A DNA stretch of 64,000 bases from Rhodobacteraceae bacterium Araon29 (GTDB lineage Bacteria; Pseudomonadota; Alphaproteobacteria; Rhodobacterales; Rhodobacteraceae). Where the stretch lies: the NCBI GenBank assembly GCA_039640505.1, contig CP046865.1, forward strand, positions 1,054,001-1,118,000, written 5' to 3'. Made by a program: the position numbers and the translations under genes. The notes under the pieces are model-generated. The model was given only the letters and a program-made list of their open reading frames with translations. It searched no databases and was not told where the DNA came from. Below, in pieces: positions 54,268 through 64,000 of the stretch (within the stretch, counting starts at the first letter, position 1; each line of letters begins with the position of its first letter).

Positions 54268-56688
54268 ATGAAAACGCATGCACAGGCAGTGGTAATTGGC
54301 GGCGGGGTTATTGGATGTTCGATCCTTTATCATCTGACAAAACTAGGGTGGAGCGATGTTGTTCTTCTTGAACGCGATGAGCTGACATCCGGCTCCACAT
54401 GGCACGCGGCGGCCAATATTCACGGGCTGCACGACAGCACCAATATTAGCCGTATTCAGCACTACACCATGAACCTTTACAAGAATCTCGAAGCAGAAAC
54501 CGGCCAAAGCTGCGGGGTTTTTCAACCTGGATCGCTTTATCTTGCGCAAACTGAAAACCGCTCGCATCAGCTGCAGCTTCAGGCGTCAAAAGCCAAGCTT
54601 TACGGGATGAATTTTTCCGAGGTCACGCGCGCGGAAGCTGAAAAGCTGCATCCGATGGTCAATTTTGATGGCATACGCACCATTATGTGGGAACCCGACG
54701 GCGGCAATGTCGACCCCTCTGGTGTAACCGCTGCCTATGCGGCCGGTGCGCGCCAGAACGGGGCAGAAATATACCGCTTTAATCCGGTGACCGCCACCGA
54801 AGCGCAGCCGGACGGCAGCTGGATCGTGCGCACCCCTAAGGGGGATATCAAAACCCAATGGGTGGTCAATGCTGCAGGTCTTTGGGGCCGCGAAGTGGCG
54901 CGGCTTGCGGGGCTTGAACTGCCCCTGCAACCCACCGAGCATCAGTATTTTGTCACCGAAACCATTGCCCAGATTGACGCAATGGATCGCCGTCTGCCAT
55001 CGGTCGCAGACCGCGACGGCGAATATTATCTGCGCCAAGAAGGTCAGGGCCTTCTAGTGGGCGCCTATGAGCGTGATGTGCGTTTCTGGGCCGAAGGCGA
55101 AACTCCTGCCGGATTTGGCCATGAGCTGTTTGAAGATGATCTTGAACGGATCGAAGAAAACATGATGCGTGCGATCGACCGCGTGCCGGCGGTGGGCGAG
55201 GCTGGCATCAAGCGGGTGATCAACGGGCCGATGATCTGGTCACCGGATAGCAATGTGCTCTTTGGCCCAGCGCCCGAGCTAAAAAACTATTTCTGCTGCA
55301 ATGGTATTATTCCTGGCTTTAGCCAGTCGGGCGGCATGGGGCTTTTAACGGCCGAATGGATGATCGAAGGCGAAACGAAATACGACATGTTTGCTTGGGA
55401 TATGGCCCGCTTTGGCGCATGGGCCGGCAAAGAGTTCACCAAATCGCGGGTGGGTGATCAATATGCGCACCGTTTTAGCATTCATTTCCCCAATGAAGAG
55501 CGCGCCGCCGGCCGGCCGGTGCGCACGCGCCCGATTTATGAGATGCAAGAAGAAATGGGCGCGGTCATGGGGCTTAACTACGGCTGGGAACATCCGCTGT
55601 GGTTTGCCGATGCACCGGGCGCGCAGGATACCAATGGCTTTACCCGGCAAAACTGGTTCGAGCCCGTGGGCAAGGAATGCAAAATGCTGCGTGAAAAAGC
55701 CGGTATTATTGATATTTCGAACTTTGCAAAATATGTGGTGCGCGGCGAAAACGCCCGCAGTTGGCTGGATGCGGTCTTTGCCAATAAAATGCCGACCGAA
55801 GTGGGGCGCTCCTGTCTGACGCCGCTGATATCCGTGCGCGGCGGTCTGGCAGGGGATTTTACCGTCACATTGATGGCAGAGGATGAGTATTGGATTTTGG
55901 GCTCGGGCATGGCCGAGCGCTATCACAAACGGTTCTTTGATGCGGTGCCATTGCCAGACGGCGTCAGCTTTGAAAGCCGGACCGAGGCGGTTTGCGGATT
56001 TAATGTGGCCGGTCCCCAATCGCGGGCCATACTGCAGCGCCTGACAAACACCTCGCTGAATACCGAAGATTTCCGCTTTATGCGCTCTAAGCGTGTGGAT
56101 TTGGCGGGCATGGATGTGGCCATGCTGCGGGTGTCCTTTACTGGCGATCTGGGCTGGGAAGTGCACTGCGATACAGCAGATCAAAAGGCGCTTTACACCG
56201 CTTTGCTTGAGGCGGGTAAAGAGTTTGGCGCAGGCCCGGTGGGCAGCCGCGCCTTGATGTCGATGCGGGTAGAAAAGGGCTATGGCAGCTGGTCGCGCGA
56301 ATACAGCCCCGAATACTGGCCGCATGAGCAGGGCATGGAGCGCCTGTGCAAACTGGACAAGGATTTCCTGAACAAAGCTGCGCTGCAAGAGGTTCTGGCC
56401 AAAGAGCCGCGCGAACAGATGGTGCTGCTGCATCTTGATGAGGCGGCGGTAAATGCCTCTAACGCGGATGCCACAGGCGGCGAGCCTGTGTTCAAAGATG
56501 GCAAGGGCATCGGCCGCGTGACTTCAGGCACTTATGGTTATACGGTTGGCATGTCGCTGGCGTTGGCCATGGTCAAAAACGCCGCGCCGGGAGATGAGGT
56601 TGAGGTCATGGTGCTGGGCCAGCCACATAAAGCCAAAATACTGCATGAGCCCCCGTTTGATCCGAAAGGCGAAAAACTGCGAGCCTAG
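54268..56688 (+). CDS. FAD-dependent methylated-glycine (dimethylglycine/sarcosine-type) dehydrogenase with GcvT domain
   Basis: 806 residues from the ATG at 54268, preceded by a GGGTGG ribosome site. The longer GTG frame from 54172 is not supported. The N-terminal half is a DAO-fold FAD domain: GGGVIG at 11-16, and STWHAAAN with the histidine that is often covalently flavinylated. The C-terminal half is a glycine-cleavage T-protein/aminomethyltransferase domain for folate-linked one-carbon transfer. This matches dimethylglycine or sarcosine dehydrogenases that demethylate glycine-betaine breakdown products; the exact methylation state is not assignable. The amidase gene follows by 32 bp. Confidence 0.85.
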   Translation: MKTHAQAVVIGGGVIGCSILYHLTKLGWSDVVLLERDELTSGSTWHAAANIHGLHDSTNISRIQHYTMNLYKNLEAETGQSCGVFQPGSLYLAQTENRSHQLQLQASKAKLYGMNFSEVTRAEAEKLHPMVNFDGIRTIMWEPDGGNVDPSGVTAAYAAGARQNGAEIYRFNPVTATEAQPDGSWIVRTPKGDIKTQWVVNAAGLWGREVARLAGLELPLQPTEHQYFVTETIAQIDAMDRRLPSVADRDGEYYLRQEGQGLLVGAYERDVRFWAEGETPAGFGHELFEDDLERIEENMMRAIDRVPAVGEAGIKRVINGPMIWSPDSNVLFGPAPELKNYFCCNGIIPGFSQSGGMGLLTAEWMIEGETKYDMFAWDMARFGAWAGKEFTKSRVGDQYAHRFSIHFPNEERAAGRPVRTRPIYEMQEEMGAVMGLNYGWEHPLWFADAPGAQDTNGFTRQNWFEPVGKECKMLREKAGIIDISNFAKYVVRGENARSWLDAVFANKMPTEVGRSCLTPLISVRGGLAGDFTVTLMAEDEYWILGSGMAERYHKRFFDAVPLPDGVSFESRTEAVCGFNVAGPQSRAILQRLTNTSLNTEDFRFMRSKRVDLAGMDVAMLRVSFTGDLGWEVHCDTADQKALYTALLEAGKEFGAGPVGSRALMSMRVEKGYGSWSREYSPEYWPHEQGMERLCKLDKDFLNKAALQEVLAKEPREQMVLLHLDEAAVNASNADATGGEPVFKDGKGIGRVTSGTYGYTVGMSLALAMVKNAAPGDEVEVMVLGQPHKAKILHEPPFDPKGEKLRA

Positions 56689-56720
56689 AAAGCCGCCAGT
56701 GCCAAAGAGAGGAACCACAA

Positions 56721-58184
56721 ATGACGCCAAGCGAGCTCTCTGAGTTTTTTGAATTAGACGCTGTCGCATTGGCGCAAAAAATCCGCCAGAATGAAGTGAC
56801 CGCCGAGGCGCTGTTAAATGAGGCCACACGGCGGGCGAAAAAGCACAATACTGCGCTCAATGCCCTAGCTGATATTGATTACAAGGCGGGTGATAAGCTG
56901 TTGGCTGAAACGGACAGAGCGGCGGCATTATATGGCGTTCCGACACTTATCAAAGACCTTGGCGCTGAATCTGTAGATTTCCACACCAACAGTGGATCGC
57001 AGCTTTTTTCTCGCTCAAAGGTTTCGCAAAACTCATCTATCTATGACCGGATGCGGCAGGCAGGGCTGGTACCATTTGGGCGTACAACCTCGCCCGAGTT
57101 CGGTGTTGGGCCAGTGACAGAGGCAGGATTTTACGGCGCGCCGACGCGCAACCCATGGAATAGCAGTCATACCTCTGGTGGCTCGTCCGGCGGATCGGGC
57201 GCGGCCGTTGCTGCCGGAATTGTCCCCGTTGCCCATGGCTCGGACGGGGGCGGGTCGGTACGCATACCTGCATCGTGCTGCGGGCTTGTGGGCTTTAAGC
57301 CAACGCGCGCACGGCTTCCCGATGGCCCGTTTCACGGTGAGGGCTGGGCAGGTATGGCGATTGATGGGTTTCTGACCCGTTCCTTAAGAGATACGGCCGT
57401 ACTTTTGGACAGCTGCGCTGGGCCGGATTTGGGCGCGCCCTATTATGCACCGCCCTTAAAAGGCAGCCATGTGGCAGCGCTTGAAACCAAGCCGGAGCGC
57501 TTGAAAATACTCTATCTAGATCGCGACTTTGTTGGCAATCCAATCCACGAAGACTGCGCCCGTGCGGTTGCTCAGGCGGCGGATGCTTTGAAAAACCTTG
57601 GCCATGATGTTCATCCATGGGAATTCGAGATTGGCGCTGAGGTGCAGAAAATGATGCGGGCTTGGACCAAAATTGTCGCCACCGGCGTGCATCTTGCCGT
57701 GCGCTCAAAAATCGGCGCGGAAAACCCAGCGGTTTATCCAATGGATGGTGTAACGCGTGGGGCTTTTGAATACGGAAAATCACTTTGCGGCGCGGATTAC
57801 TTGGAAGCCGTGGGGATAATCCATGGATTTGGCCGCACCATGGCGGATGTTTTTCGCCATTTTGATGTGCTGCTCAGCCCTACACTTGCGCAGCCGCCCG
57901 CCGCTGTGGGCCGGTACAAGCCGACAAATCAGGATTTTGTTGACTATCGAAATGGGGCTGATGGGGTTTTTGCCTATTCGCCCTATACGGCGGTTTTCAA
58001 TGCCTCTGGGCAGCCTGCCATATCCCTGCCGACCTATTGGACGGCTGATGATTTGCCGATTGGCATTCATCTGGCTGCCGAGTTCGGGGCGGATGAGCTG
58101 CTGTTGAATCTATCATCCCAGATCGAACAAAATCTGCCTTGGGCACAAAAACAGCAGCAGTTGATCCGGCGATTAAACAGCTAG
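56721..58184 (+). CDS. Amidase (amidase signature family)
   Basis: 487 residues. The Ser-Ser-Lys triad is visible as K78, S155 in GGSSGGS, and S179 in DGGGSVR. Such enzymes hydrolyse amide bonds in many small compounds; the substrate is unknown. It lies 32 bp behind the FAD/GcvT dehydrogenase gene and is probably co-transcribed. It may act on a related nitrogen compound; that is inference. Confidence 0.85.
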   Translation: MTPSELSEFFELDAVALAQKIRQNEVTAEALLNEATRRAKKHNTALNALADIDYKAGDKLLAETDRAAALYGVPTLIKDLGAESVDFHTNSGSQLFSRSKVSQNSSIYDRMRQAGLVPFGRTTSPEFGVGPVTEAGFYGAPTRNPWNSSHTSGGSSGGSGAAVAAGIVPVAHGSDGGGSVRIPASCCGLVGFKPTRARLPDGPFHGEGWAGMAIDGFLTRSLRDTAVLLDSCAGPDLGAPYYAPPLKGSHVAALETKPERLKILYLDRDFVGNPIHEDCARAVAQAADALKNLGHDVHPWEFEIGAEVQKMMRAWTKIVATGVHLAVRSKIGAENPAVYPMDGVTRGAFEYGKSLCGADYLEAVGIIHGFGRTMADVFRHFDVLLSPTLAQPPAAVGRYKPTNQDFVDYRNGADGVFAYSPYTAVFNASGQPAISLPTYWTADDLPIGIHLAAEFGADELLLNLSSQIEQNLPWAQKQQQLIRRLNS

Positions 58185-58228
58185 GGTTTTAAGCGGTTGC
58201 GGCGTGTGCCGCACATGCGGCTAATTGA

Positions 58229-59002
58229 TCACATCGCCGTCCAGCCGCCATCCATACTGATGGTGGTGCCGGTAATTTGCTCGGCGGCCTCGGAGCATAA
58301 AAAGCAGCAGGTGCCCGCCAATTGCTCAACAGTTGCAAATTTGCGCGAGGGTTGCCGTTCAAGAATAACCTTCTCGATCACCTCGTCGCGGCTCATGCCG
58401 TATTTTTCCATCGTGGCGGGCAATTGCGCTTCCAGCAAAGGCGTTAACACATAACCGGGACAGATCGCGTTGGCCGTGATTGGCTCTTCTGCGGTTTCCA
58501 AAGCCGTGGTTTTGGTCAGGCCGACGATACCATGTTTGGCCGCAACATAGGCGGATTTAAACGGGCTGGCTGTCAAACCATGCGCCGAGGCAATGTTTAC
58601 AACCCTTCCCCAACCGGCCGCCCGCATCATCGGCAGTGCAGCAGCGGTTGTATGAAAGGCCGAGCTGAGGTTGATCGCGACGATATCATCCCATTTGCCG
58701 GCCGGAAACTGATCAATCGGCGCCACGTGCTGCACCCCTGCATTGTTCACCAGAATATCACAGCGCCCCACATCGGCAATCAACTGGCGGCAGGCATCGC
58801 CATCGCGCATATCCGCCGAAACGTACCGCGCCGAAACCTTGAATTCTGCGGCAATCGCATCGGCCATAGCGTGATCTTGTGGTGTATCAGTGAAGGAATT
58901 TAAAACCACATCGGCGCCGGCTTCGGCCAGACCCCGTACCAGCCCCAATCCTATGCCCGAGGTCGAGCCGGTGATGATAGCCGTTTTGCCTTTTAATGTC
59001 AT
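58229..59002 (-). CDS. 3-hydroxybutyrate dehydrogenase (SDR family)
   Basis: 257 residues, classical SDR: GSTSGIG (about 11-17), NNAG near residue 89, and a YVAAK catalytic motif near 155. Length and sequence details (GVQHVAPIDQFP, ATVEQLAGTCCFLCS) match bacterial D-3-hydroxybutyrate dehydrogenases that convert 3-hydroxybutyrate to acetoacetate with NAD, in polyhydroxybutyrate or ketone-body metabolism. Family assignment is good; enzyme specificity is inferred. It is convergent with the amidase gene. Confidence 0.85.
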   Translation of the reverse strand: MTLKGKTAIITGSTSGIGLGLVRGLAEAGADVVLNSFTDTPQDHAMADAIAAEFKVSARYVSADMRDGDACRQLIADVGRCDILVNNAGVQHVAPIDQFPAGKWDDIVAINLSSAFHTTAAALPMMRAAGWGRVVNIASAHGLTASPFKSAYVAAKHGIVGLTKTTALETAEEPITANAICPGYVLTPLLEAQLPATMEKYGMSRDEVIEKVILERQPSRKFATVEQLAGTCCFLCSEAAEQITGTTISMDGGWTAM

Positions 59003-59087
59003 TCAGCAGGTCCTTCGCAAGTACCCATGGTATTTAGGGCCATTTCGCGCCCAGTTTTTCCTGACCACGCTGCTGTGAGGGGCAGCA

Positions 59088-60800
59088 TCAATCACGCTTG
59101 CCCGCGAAGCGCTCTTTCCAAGCATCGCGTTCGTCATCGGTGATTTTACGAAAGGTTACGTCCGGTACGGTAAAATCATGTCCCGGCGCCAGCACCTCAA
59201 GCGCCTTTTGCACATCTGTCGGCCAGCTGTCATCTTCGGTCTGCATCGCGCCCATAAGCGTTTCGGATGCATCGGGCATAAACGGCGCCGAAAGCACTGC
59301 GTAAAGCCGGATCAGGTTCAAGGCCATGCGAATTTGAGCGGCAGCTTGATCGGGATTTTCCTTAAAGGTCGACCACGGCGCGGCAGCTTGCAGGTATTCA
59401 TTGCCGGCAACCCAAATCGCGCGCAGCTCGGCGGCTGATTTGCGCACTTCCATGGTGTCCATATACTGCTCATAGGCGCGGATGCGGCCGCTTAGCTCGT
59501 CAATCAGGGCTTGCTCTTGGTCCCCCCATGCGCCGCCTTCGGGCACCGCTTCGCCAAATTTCGAGCGGCAGAATTTCGTCACCCGGCTGACGAAATTGCC
59601 CAGCACATCAGCCAGATCTTTGTTTACATTGGCTTGAAACAGCTCCCATGTAAACTCGGTATCCGAGGTTTCCGGCGCATTGCTTAAAAGCCACCAGCGC
59701 CAATAGTCAGGCGGCAATATCTCGAGCGCCTGATCCATGAACACGCCGCGCCCGCGCGAGGTGCTAAATTGGCCGCCGTCATAGTTGAGATAGTTGAACG
59801 ACTTTATATAATCCACCAGCTTCCACGGCTCGCCTGAGCCAAGGATTGTTGCCGGAAACGACAGGGTATGAAACGGCACATTGTCCTTGCCCATAAACTG
59901 GGTATAGGTCACATCCTCGGCGCCTTTGTCAGTGCGCCACCAGCGTTCCCAATCGCTGCCTTTTCCCGCATCCACCCATTCTTGCGCACAGGCGATATAT
60001 TCGATCGGGGCGTCGAACCAGACATAGAACACTTTGCCTTCCATGCCGGGCCAGTCCTGATCGCCGTTTTTAACCGCAATGCCCCAGTCCAGATCGCGGG
60101 TAATGCCGCGGTCTTGTAGCCCGTCGCCATCGTTGAGCCATTTCTTAGCAATCGAGGTGGTCAGTAATGGCCAGTCGGCTTTGCTGTCGATCCAGTCTTG
60201 TAGCTGGCTGCGCATCTGGCTTTGGGCCAGATAAAGATGTTTGGTTTCGCGCTGCTCTAGATCGGTTGCACCAGAGACGGTCGAGCGCGGATTGATCAAA
60301 TCGGTTGGATCAAGCTGTTTGGTGCAATTGTCACATTGATCGCCGCGCGCTTCTTCAAAACCGCAATTGGGGCAGGTGCCTTCGATATAGCGGTCGGGCA
60401 AATAGCGCCCGTCGGTTGGGGAATACATCTGGGTTTCGCTGACTTCTCGGATCAAGCCGGCCTTGGCCAATTGACTGGCAAAATGCTGTGTCAGAGCATG
60501 GTTCTGCGGTCCGGACGAGCGGCCAAAGTGATCAAAAGACAACCGGAAACCATCCGATATCTTGGCTTGCAGGCTGTGCATTTCAGCGCAGTATTCGGCC
60601 ACAGGCTGGCCTGCTTCAGCGGCGGCCAGTTCGGCGGGTGTGCCATGCTCGTCTGTCGCACACAGATAGAGCACCTCATGACCGCGTCCGCGTTGATAGC
60701 GGGCAAATAAATCTGCTGGCAACTGGCTGCCCACAAGATTGCCAAGGTGCTTGACCCCATTGATATAGGGAATGGCCGAGGTGATAAGGTGACGTGTCAT
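59088..60800 (-). CDS. metG: Methionyl-tRNA synthetase
   Basis: 570 residues from the ATG at 60800, where the conserved N-terminus begins ([15 protein letters not shown]). The upstream extension to 60890 is unconserved. The HIGH-type motif is HLGN near residue 18, a zinc-binding CPNCG...CDNC pair lies in the connective region, and the KMSKS-equivalent reads QFSTSRG. The synthetase charges tRNA-Met. It is an essential housekeeping gene, so this GC-richer block includes core chromosome. Confidence 0.92.
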   Translation of the reverse strand: MTRHLITSAIPYINGVKHLGNLVGSQLPADLFARYQRGRGHEVLYLCATDEHGTPAELAAAEAGQPVAEYCAEMHSLQAKISDGFRLSFDHFGRSSGPQNHALTQHFASQLAKAGLIREVSETQMYSPTDGRYLPDRYIEGTCPNCGFEEARGDQCDNCTKQLDPTDLINPRSTVSGATDLEQRETKHLYLAQSQMRSQLQDWIDSKADWPLLTTSIAKKWLNDGDGLQDRGITRDLDWGIAVKNGDQDWPGMEGKVFYVWFDAPIEYIACAQEWVDAGKGSDWERWWRTDKGAEDVTYTQFMGKDNVPFHTLSFPATILGSGEPWKLVDYIKSFNYLNYDGGQFSTSRGRGVFMDQALEILPPDYWRWWLLSNAPETSDTEFTWELFQANVNKDLADVLGNFVSRVTKFCRSKFGEAVPEGGAWGDQEQALIDELSGRIRAYEQYMDTMEVRKSAAELRAIWVAGNEYLQAAAPWSTFKENPDQAAAQIRMALNLIRLYAVLSAPFMPDASETLMGAMQTEDDSWPTDVQKALEVLAPGHDFTVPDVTFRKITDDERDAWKERFAGKRD

Positions 60801-60898
60801 ATGGCAGACCCCAAGATTTCCATTGGCTTCGTCTAGCGCATGTTGGGGCTGGACGAAAGGGGGCATAGGGTGGTTTGCCCCGAAACCCACTTGCGGTG

Positions 60899-62125
60899 TT
60901 ATTTTTTGTGTTTGCGGTTACGGCTCAGCAAACGGCCAATGGTGAAAGAGGTTCGCGGCGCATAGATATAAGGTGTTTTTTCTTCTACCGTTGGCCTTGC
61001 GCCCATCCGCAATAGACCAAATCCAACGAGGCCTACATGGCCAACAGCAATCATTACAAACAGCGCAGCAGGTCCAAAAAGCTCGATCAGTTCAGAGGCC
61101 AGATAGGGCGCTGCAATCGCGCCAGTGGCAAAGAAAAACATCAAGGCTGCTGAGAGCTCGACCCGTTCATCTGCGCTGGCAAAATCATGGGCATGGGCGG
61201 CTGCGACCGAAAATATCGGAAATGTTGTCAAGCCGAACAGGCCCGCCATGAGTAAGATCATGGTTTGGCTGCTTGAGGGCACAAAAATAGTCACAAGACA
61301 GCTGCAAATTGCAGCGACCGATAGCCAGATCAGCACCCAGCGCCGATCAAACTTATCGGCTAACCAGCCGGTTGGATATTGTGCTAGCGCGCCGCCCAGT
61401 ACAAAGGCGGCGAGGAAATAGGCTATTTGATCAACGGCCAATCCGACCTCTTGGCCATAAATCGGCCCGACCATGCGAAAAGAGGCTCCTGAAAGGGCGG
61501 CCACCACAACGCCGGCTGCCGCCAACGGTGAACGCTCAACGGCGAGCATGGGCCGCAGGCGCGGTGCGCGTGGGACTTCCGGCTGTGTGACTTTGGTCAA
61601 GGTGATCGGGATCAGGGTGGCGCAGCATAAAAGCGCCAATAGATTATAGGATACATAACTGGCTGGTGATAGCACTCCGATCAAAAGCTGGGCGGCAAGT
61701 GATCCGCCCATATCCACCACGCGGTAGGTGCCCATGGTGCGGCCCCGGGTGGCATTTGTAACCTTGGCCTGAAGCCAGGATTCGACCACCGTGTAACAGC
61801 CTGCAACGCAAAGCCCCGAGGCCACCCGCATTAGCGCCCAAGCATAGGGATCTATCACCAGCATATGCGCCAAAAGCCCGATTGCGCCCGTGGCTGTAAA
61901 GGCGGCAAAGGCGCGTGAATGGCCCACTGCTCCCATCACTCTAGGCGCCCACCAGCAGCCGATAAAAAACCCGACGAAATGCGCCGAGCCAAGCAAGCCA
62001 ATTTGCTGGGTGGTGAAATCTAATGCAAATCCCGACAGCGCATCCAGCGGGCCAACGCCGCCGGTGGATAATTGCAAAAGAACAACAGATAAAAATAAAG
62101 CGGCAAAAGATAAAAGTAATCGCAT
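60899..62125 (-). CDS. Major facilitator superfamily transporter
   Basis: About 408 residues from the ATG at 62125, at the start of the hydrophobic N-terminal helix ([19 protein letters not shown], 19 residues). Longer in-frame starts (for example 62185) are possible but add unconserved polar residues. It has about twelve predicted membrane segments and resembles the YcaD-like MFS branch. The substrate is unknown. It lies 98 bp downstream, on the minus strand, of the ImuA-like gene. Confidence 0.8.
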   Translation of the reverse strand: MRLLLSFAALFLSVVLLQLSTGGVGPLDALSGFALDFTTQQIGLLGSAHFVGFFIGCWWAPRVMGAVGHSRAFAAFTATGAIGLLAHMLVIDPYAWALMRVASGLCVAGCYTVVESWLQAKVTNATRGRTMGTYRVVDMGGSLAAQLLIGVLSPASYVSYNLLALLCCATLIPITLTKVTQPEVPRAPRLRPMLAVERSPLAAAGVVVAALSGASFRMVGPIYGQEVGLAVDQIAYFLAAFVLGGALAQYPTGWLADKFDRRWVLIWLSVAAICSCLVTIFVPSSSQTMILLMAGLFGLTTFPIFSVAAAHAHDFASADERVELSAALMFFFATGAIAAPYLASELIELFGPAALFVMIAVGHVGLVGFGLLRMGARPTVEEKTPYIYAPRTSFTIGRLLSRNRKHKK

Positions 62126-62225
62126 AGAGGCATCTGGAGCATTTTTTAATCCGCTTGCAAGTCGATTGTCGTCAGGGCCCAGCATTTTTTTGCAGGAGAG
62201 GTAATTTTTGCAAAATAGCCCGCCC

Positions 62226-62858
62226 TCAAGAGGCGATTTTAAACGGGCAGGCCGGGGTTTGCAAAATATGCCAGTCGCGCGGCGGCGCACGGCGTGCGCG
62301 GCTGCGTGCCAGATGCCAGCGCAGGTGATCATGTGGCAGCTCTTTGGCCATGTCTGGGGCCATGTCCGGGGCCATGTCCGGCTGCATCACCCAGCGGGTT
62401 TCCACCCCCTGCGCGCCGCCTTCATCCGGCGTCAATAGCAGGCCAATCGGCGGCTGTGGGGCCTGCGCCGCCCCCGCCTCAGCGGCCAGATGCAGCCGGC
62501 GCACCGGAGTAAGGGCGGGAAAACCCGGCATATCGGCCACCACCAAAGGCACTGCGCCGCTGCGCAGCGCCTCTTCCATTGACCATAAAAGATCCTCGGC
62601 GCGCTGCGGGGCCACAAAGATAAACCGCCCCGGATCGACAAAGTGTAGCATGCCGTCTGGGTTCAGCCTGTCGGTCCCGTATGCTGGTGCAATCCACAGC
62701 ACTGGACCGCTGGTGCGCGCCGCCAGCATTAGCGCAAAGACGCGCCGCGCGCGGCCGGCACATTCATGGACCCGCCCCAGATCCAGATCAATATCTTTCA
62801 GAACCGTAAGCGCCGGCCGCTTGGGGGATTGGTTTCGAGTTAAAAGAGTCGTTTGCAT
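62226..62858 (-). CDS. ImuA-like protein
   Basis: 210 residues. It resembles the short ImuA/SulA-like proteins of alphaproteobacteria, with a VLWIAPAYG strand, RVFALMLAA helix, LLWSMEEALR helix and the typical WHLARSRARRAPPRDWHI tail. ImuA works with ImuB and DnaE2 in error-prone translesion synthesis, but neither is in this window. Near residue 160 a tandem PDMA repeat comes from three 12-bp DNA repeats (62346-62381). The family match is moderate. Confidence 0.6.
   Translation of the reverse strand: MQTTLLTRNQSPKRPALTVLKDIDLDLGRVHECAGRARRVFALMLAARTSGPVLWIAPAYGTDRLNPDGMLHFVDPGRFIFVAPQRAEDLLWSMEEALRSGAVPLVVADMPGFPALTPVRRLHLAAEAGAAQAPQPPIGLLLTPDEGGAQGVETRWVMQPDMAPDMAPDMAKELPHDHLRWHLARSRARRAPPRDWHILQTPACPFKIAS
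62346..62381. repeat. Three 12-bp tandem repeats inside the ImuA-like gene
   Basis: GGCCATGTCyGG-type units in tandem encode a repeated PDMA peptide. Such repeats can change copy number by slippage without breaking the frame. Confidence 0.7.
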
Positions 62859-62999
62859 GAATCACACTATACAGCGTTCACTTTTTGTTCTCAATGGCAT
62901 TTAGCATCAACGCAGGCCAAACCCCGCGCATAAACCTTGACTCTCTGGTGCCGTGACGAAACTCTGAAAATATTAATGCTAGCATTTTAGGACCAGCAA

Positions 63000-63350
63000 A
63001 TGAACGCGATCAGCTTGACGGAAAAACTTGCACTGGTTGATACATTCTGGGACCCGCGCATTATCACACAGTATAACGGCAATGATGTGATGGTGGTAAA
63101 GGTCAAAGGCGAATTTGTCTGGCACAGCCATCCCGACACGGATGATTTTTTCTTTGTGGTCAAGGGACGTATTCGGATCGAGTTGGAACATGAAACGGTC
63201 CGGCTTGAAGCGGGGCAGTTGTTTGTTGTGCCGCGCGGGGTTGAACACCGGCCGGTGGCCGATGAAGAGGCGCATCTGCTGCTAATTGAGCCGGCAGGCA
63301 CACCCAACACCGGCAGCCCAGAAACCGCATCTGCGAAACCCTATATTTAA
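63000..63350 (+). CDS. Small cupin-domain protein
   Basis: 116 residues, one cupin barrel. Metal-ligand motif 1 is WHSHPDTDDFF (about 40-50), followed by the KG.I...E..T..L.AGQ...VP.GV.H pattern with a second histidine near 83. It has no signal peptide. Stand-alone cupins of this type are often described as mannose-6-phosphate isomerase-like, but specificity is unknown. It is divergent from the ImuA-like gene. Confidence 0.8.
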   Translation: MNAISLTEKLALVDTFWDPRIITQYNGNDVMVVKVKGEFVWHSHPDTDDFFFVVKGRIRIELEHETVRLEAGQLFVVPRGVEHRPVADEEAHLLLIEPAGTPNTGSPETASAKPYI

Positions 63351-63532
63351 GCCAGATAATCCCTGCGCGACCCCATCAATACTATGCCAATTTCAAGGGT
63401 TACGGGGCCCGCTAGCGGTTTGGCAAAGCTCAATCTACCTTGCACCGGAACGGCATTTTGAAACTTTGTTCTCGCCCGTATCACAAATCTATGAGTTTTG
63501 GCGCTTGTGGCGCTTTGATGAACACGCTCATG

Positions 63533-64000
63533 TTACCATGCCCAAAGGGATGTGCTGCATTGATCACTTTGGAATTGGTCTTCTTTCAGCAGCCGGTTGA
63601 AGAGCCAAAGGGTGTTTGTATTCCTGTCTTTTTGTGCACCGTAGTAGGTTTCGCCCAAGTCTTGTGATAGGCGAAGATAAAGCTCTGGGTCTTCGGTTTT
63701 TTTGGCGACACCCGTTCCCGCCGTCCAAATGAATTTGAAATCTGATTTTGGATTATCGTAGTCGACCCATGCTGAGCCAAATGCTGCTTTGTCTGTTATG
63801 TGTATGGGTGAAACCTCTTGGCCAATCACTGCCCCGGATGGCGTTCTTAAAACAGTGACTGGACGTAGATATGGGCGACTGAAATCAACATAAGCTTCAT
63901 ATCCGATTTCGATGCCGTTGGGCAGGCGGACACAATCACCGAATTTCAATGACTGCAGACCAGTTAAGGCAAATATTGGTAGGTCCACAAGGGCGCTCAA
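63533..64000 (-). CDS. Hypothetical protein, partial at the window edge
   Basis: 155 residues are visible. The frame is still open at the right edge of the window; the TTG at 64000 is only where the sequence stops, so the true start lies outside. The sequence is mixed, with beta-strand character (VTVLRTPSGAVIGQEV...) and a helix near the C-terminus. No family is recognised. Confidence 0.5.
   Translation of the reverse strand: MSALVDLPIFALTGLQSLKFGDCVRLPNGIEIGYEAYVDFSRPYLRPVTVLRTPSGAVIGQEVSPIHITDKAAFGSAWVDYDNPKSDFKFIWTAGTGVAKKTEDPELYLRLSQDLGETYYGAQKDRNTNTLWLFNRLLKEDQFQSDQCSTSLWAW

Noticed and set aside
55345-56433. Long open frame (362 codons) on the minus strand inside the dehydrogenase gene
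   Set aside because: It lies antisense to a gene with clear FAD and GcvT domains. Its composition (rich in His, Gln and Arg) is typical of a GC-rich shadow frame, with no motif or ribosome site.
63286-63600. Plus-strand ORF downstream of the cupin gene
   Set aside because: It starts inside the cupin gene in another frame and overlaps the end of the minus-strand hypothetical gene; no domain features.

Overview
The window looks like the chromosome of a marine alphaproteobacterium of the Rhodobacteraceae (Roseobacter group). This rests on gene families and synteny, not on a marker-gene tree. The pointers are a rhizobial/roseobacter-type glycerol ABC transporter with its DUF2160 membrane protein, a COG0523 GTPase paired with a WD40 protein and a DUF1636 protein, an FAD/GcvT-type methylated-glycine dehydrogenase, a short ImuA-like protein, a 3-hydroxybutyrate dehydrogenase and a FrcK-like kinase. 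No rRNA, tRNA, CRISPR array, prophage or intact insertion sequence was found.

Layout. 0-5 kb: a three-domain kinase / M23 peptidase / class III aminotransferase fusion, then a BlaI-BlaR1-like pair. 5-11 kb: a minus-strand glycerol-type ABC transporter (binding protein, two ATPases, two permeases, DUF2160). 11-15 kb: an acyltransferase, then a gene-poor stretch with a transposase fragment, a roughly 95-bp inverted repeat and small ORFs. 15-17 kb: a fructokinase-like and a FrcK-like kinase. 17-22.7 kb: a metal (probably zinc) island built around a Zur-like palindrome, with a WD40 protein and COG0523 GTPase on one side and DUF1636 plus a FecCD-type ABC transporter on the other. 23-26 kb: an acyl-CoA synthetase and SlyX. 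26-34.6 kb: a degenerate AcoR-like regulator divergent from an SDR and a second ABC importer with two unlike ATPases. 35-41.4 kb: an IMPACT-like protein, an RND efflux pump with its adaptor, and a scar where the 3' ends of an oxidoreductase gene and a TetR gene meet. 41.5-50 kb: an Ugp-like ABC operon with a TIM-barrel protein, DeoR regulator, phosphoesterase and Na/Pi cotransporter. 50.5-53.6 kb: HAD proteins and an adenylate cyclase-TPR protein. 54.2-63.4 kb: a visibly more GC-rich block with an FAD/GcvT dehydrogenase, amidase, 3-hydroxybutyrate dehydrogenase, methionyl-tRNA synthetase, MFS transporter, ImuA-like protein and cupin.

Common themes. The window is dominated by uptake of small organic substrates: three complete carbohydrate/polyol-type importers plus one metal importer. 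In each of the three carbohydrate/polyol systems a strong hairpin lies directly after the binding-protein gene, which fits differential expression of the binding protein. In the two polyol-type systems the ATPase pairs are complementary: one subunit keeps the LSGGQ signature but has lost the H-loop histidine, and the other keeps the histidine but has lost LSGGQ. That predicts one working and one degenerate ATP site per transporter. Other points of interest are the triple fusion at the left end, the regulator with an ablated sigma-54 ATPase module, and the Zur-like site controlling a siderophore-type rather than ZnuABC-type transporter.
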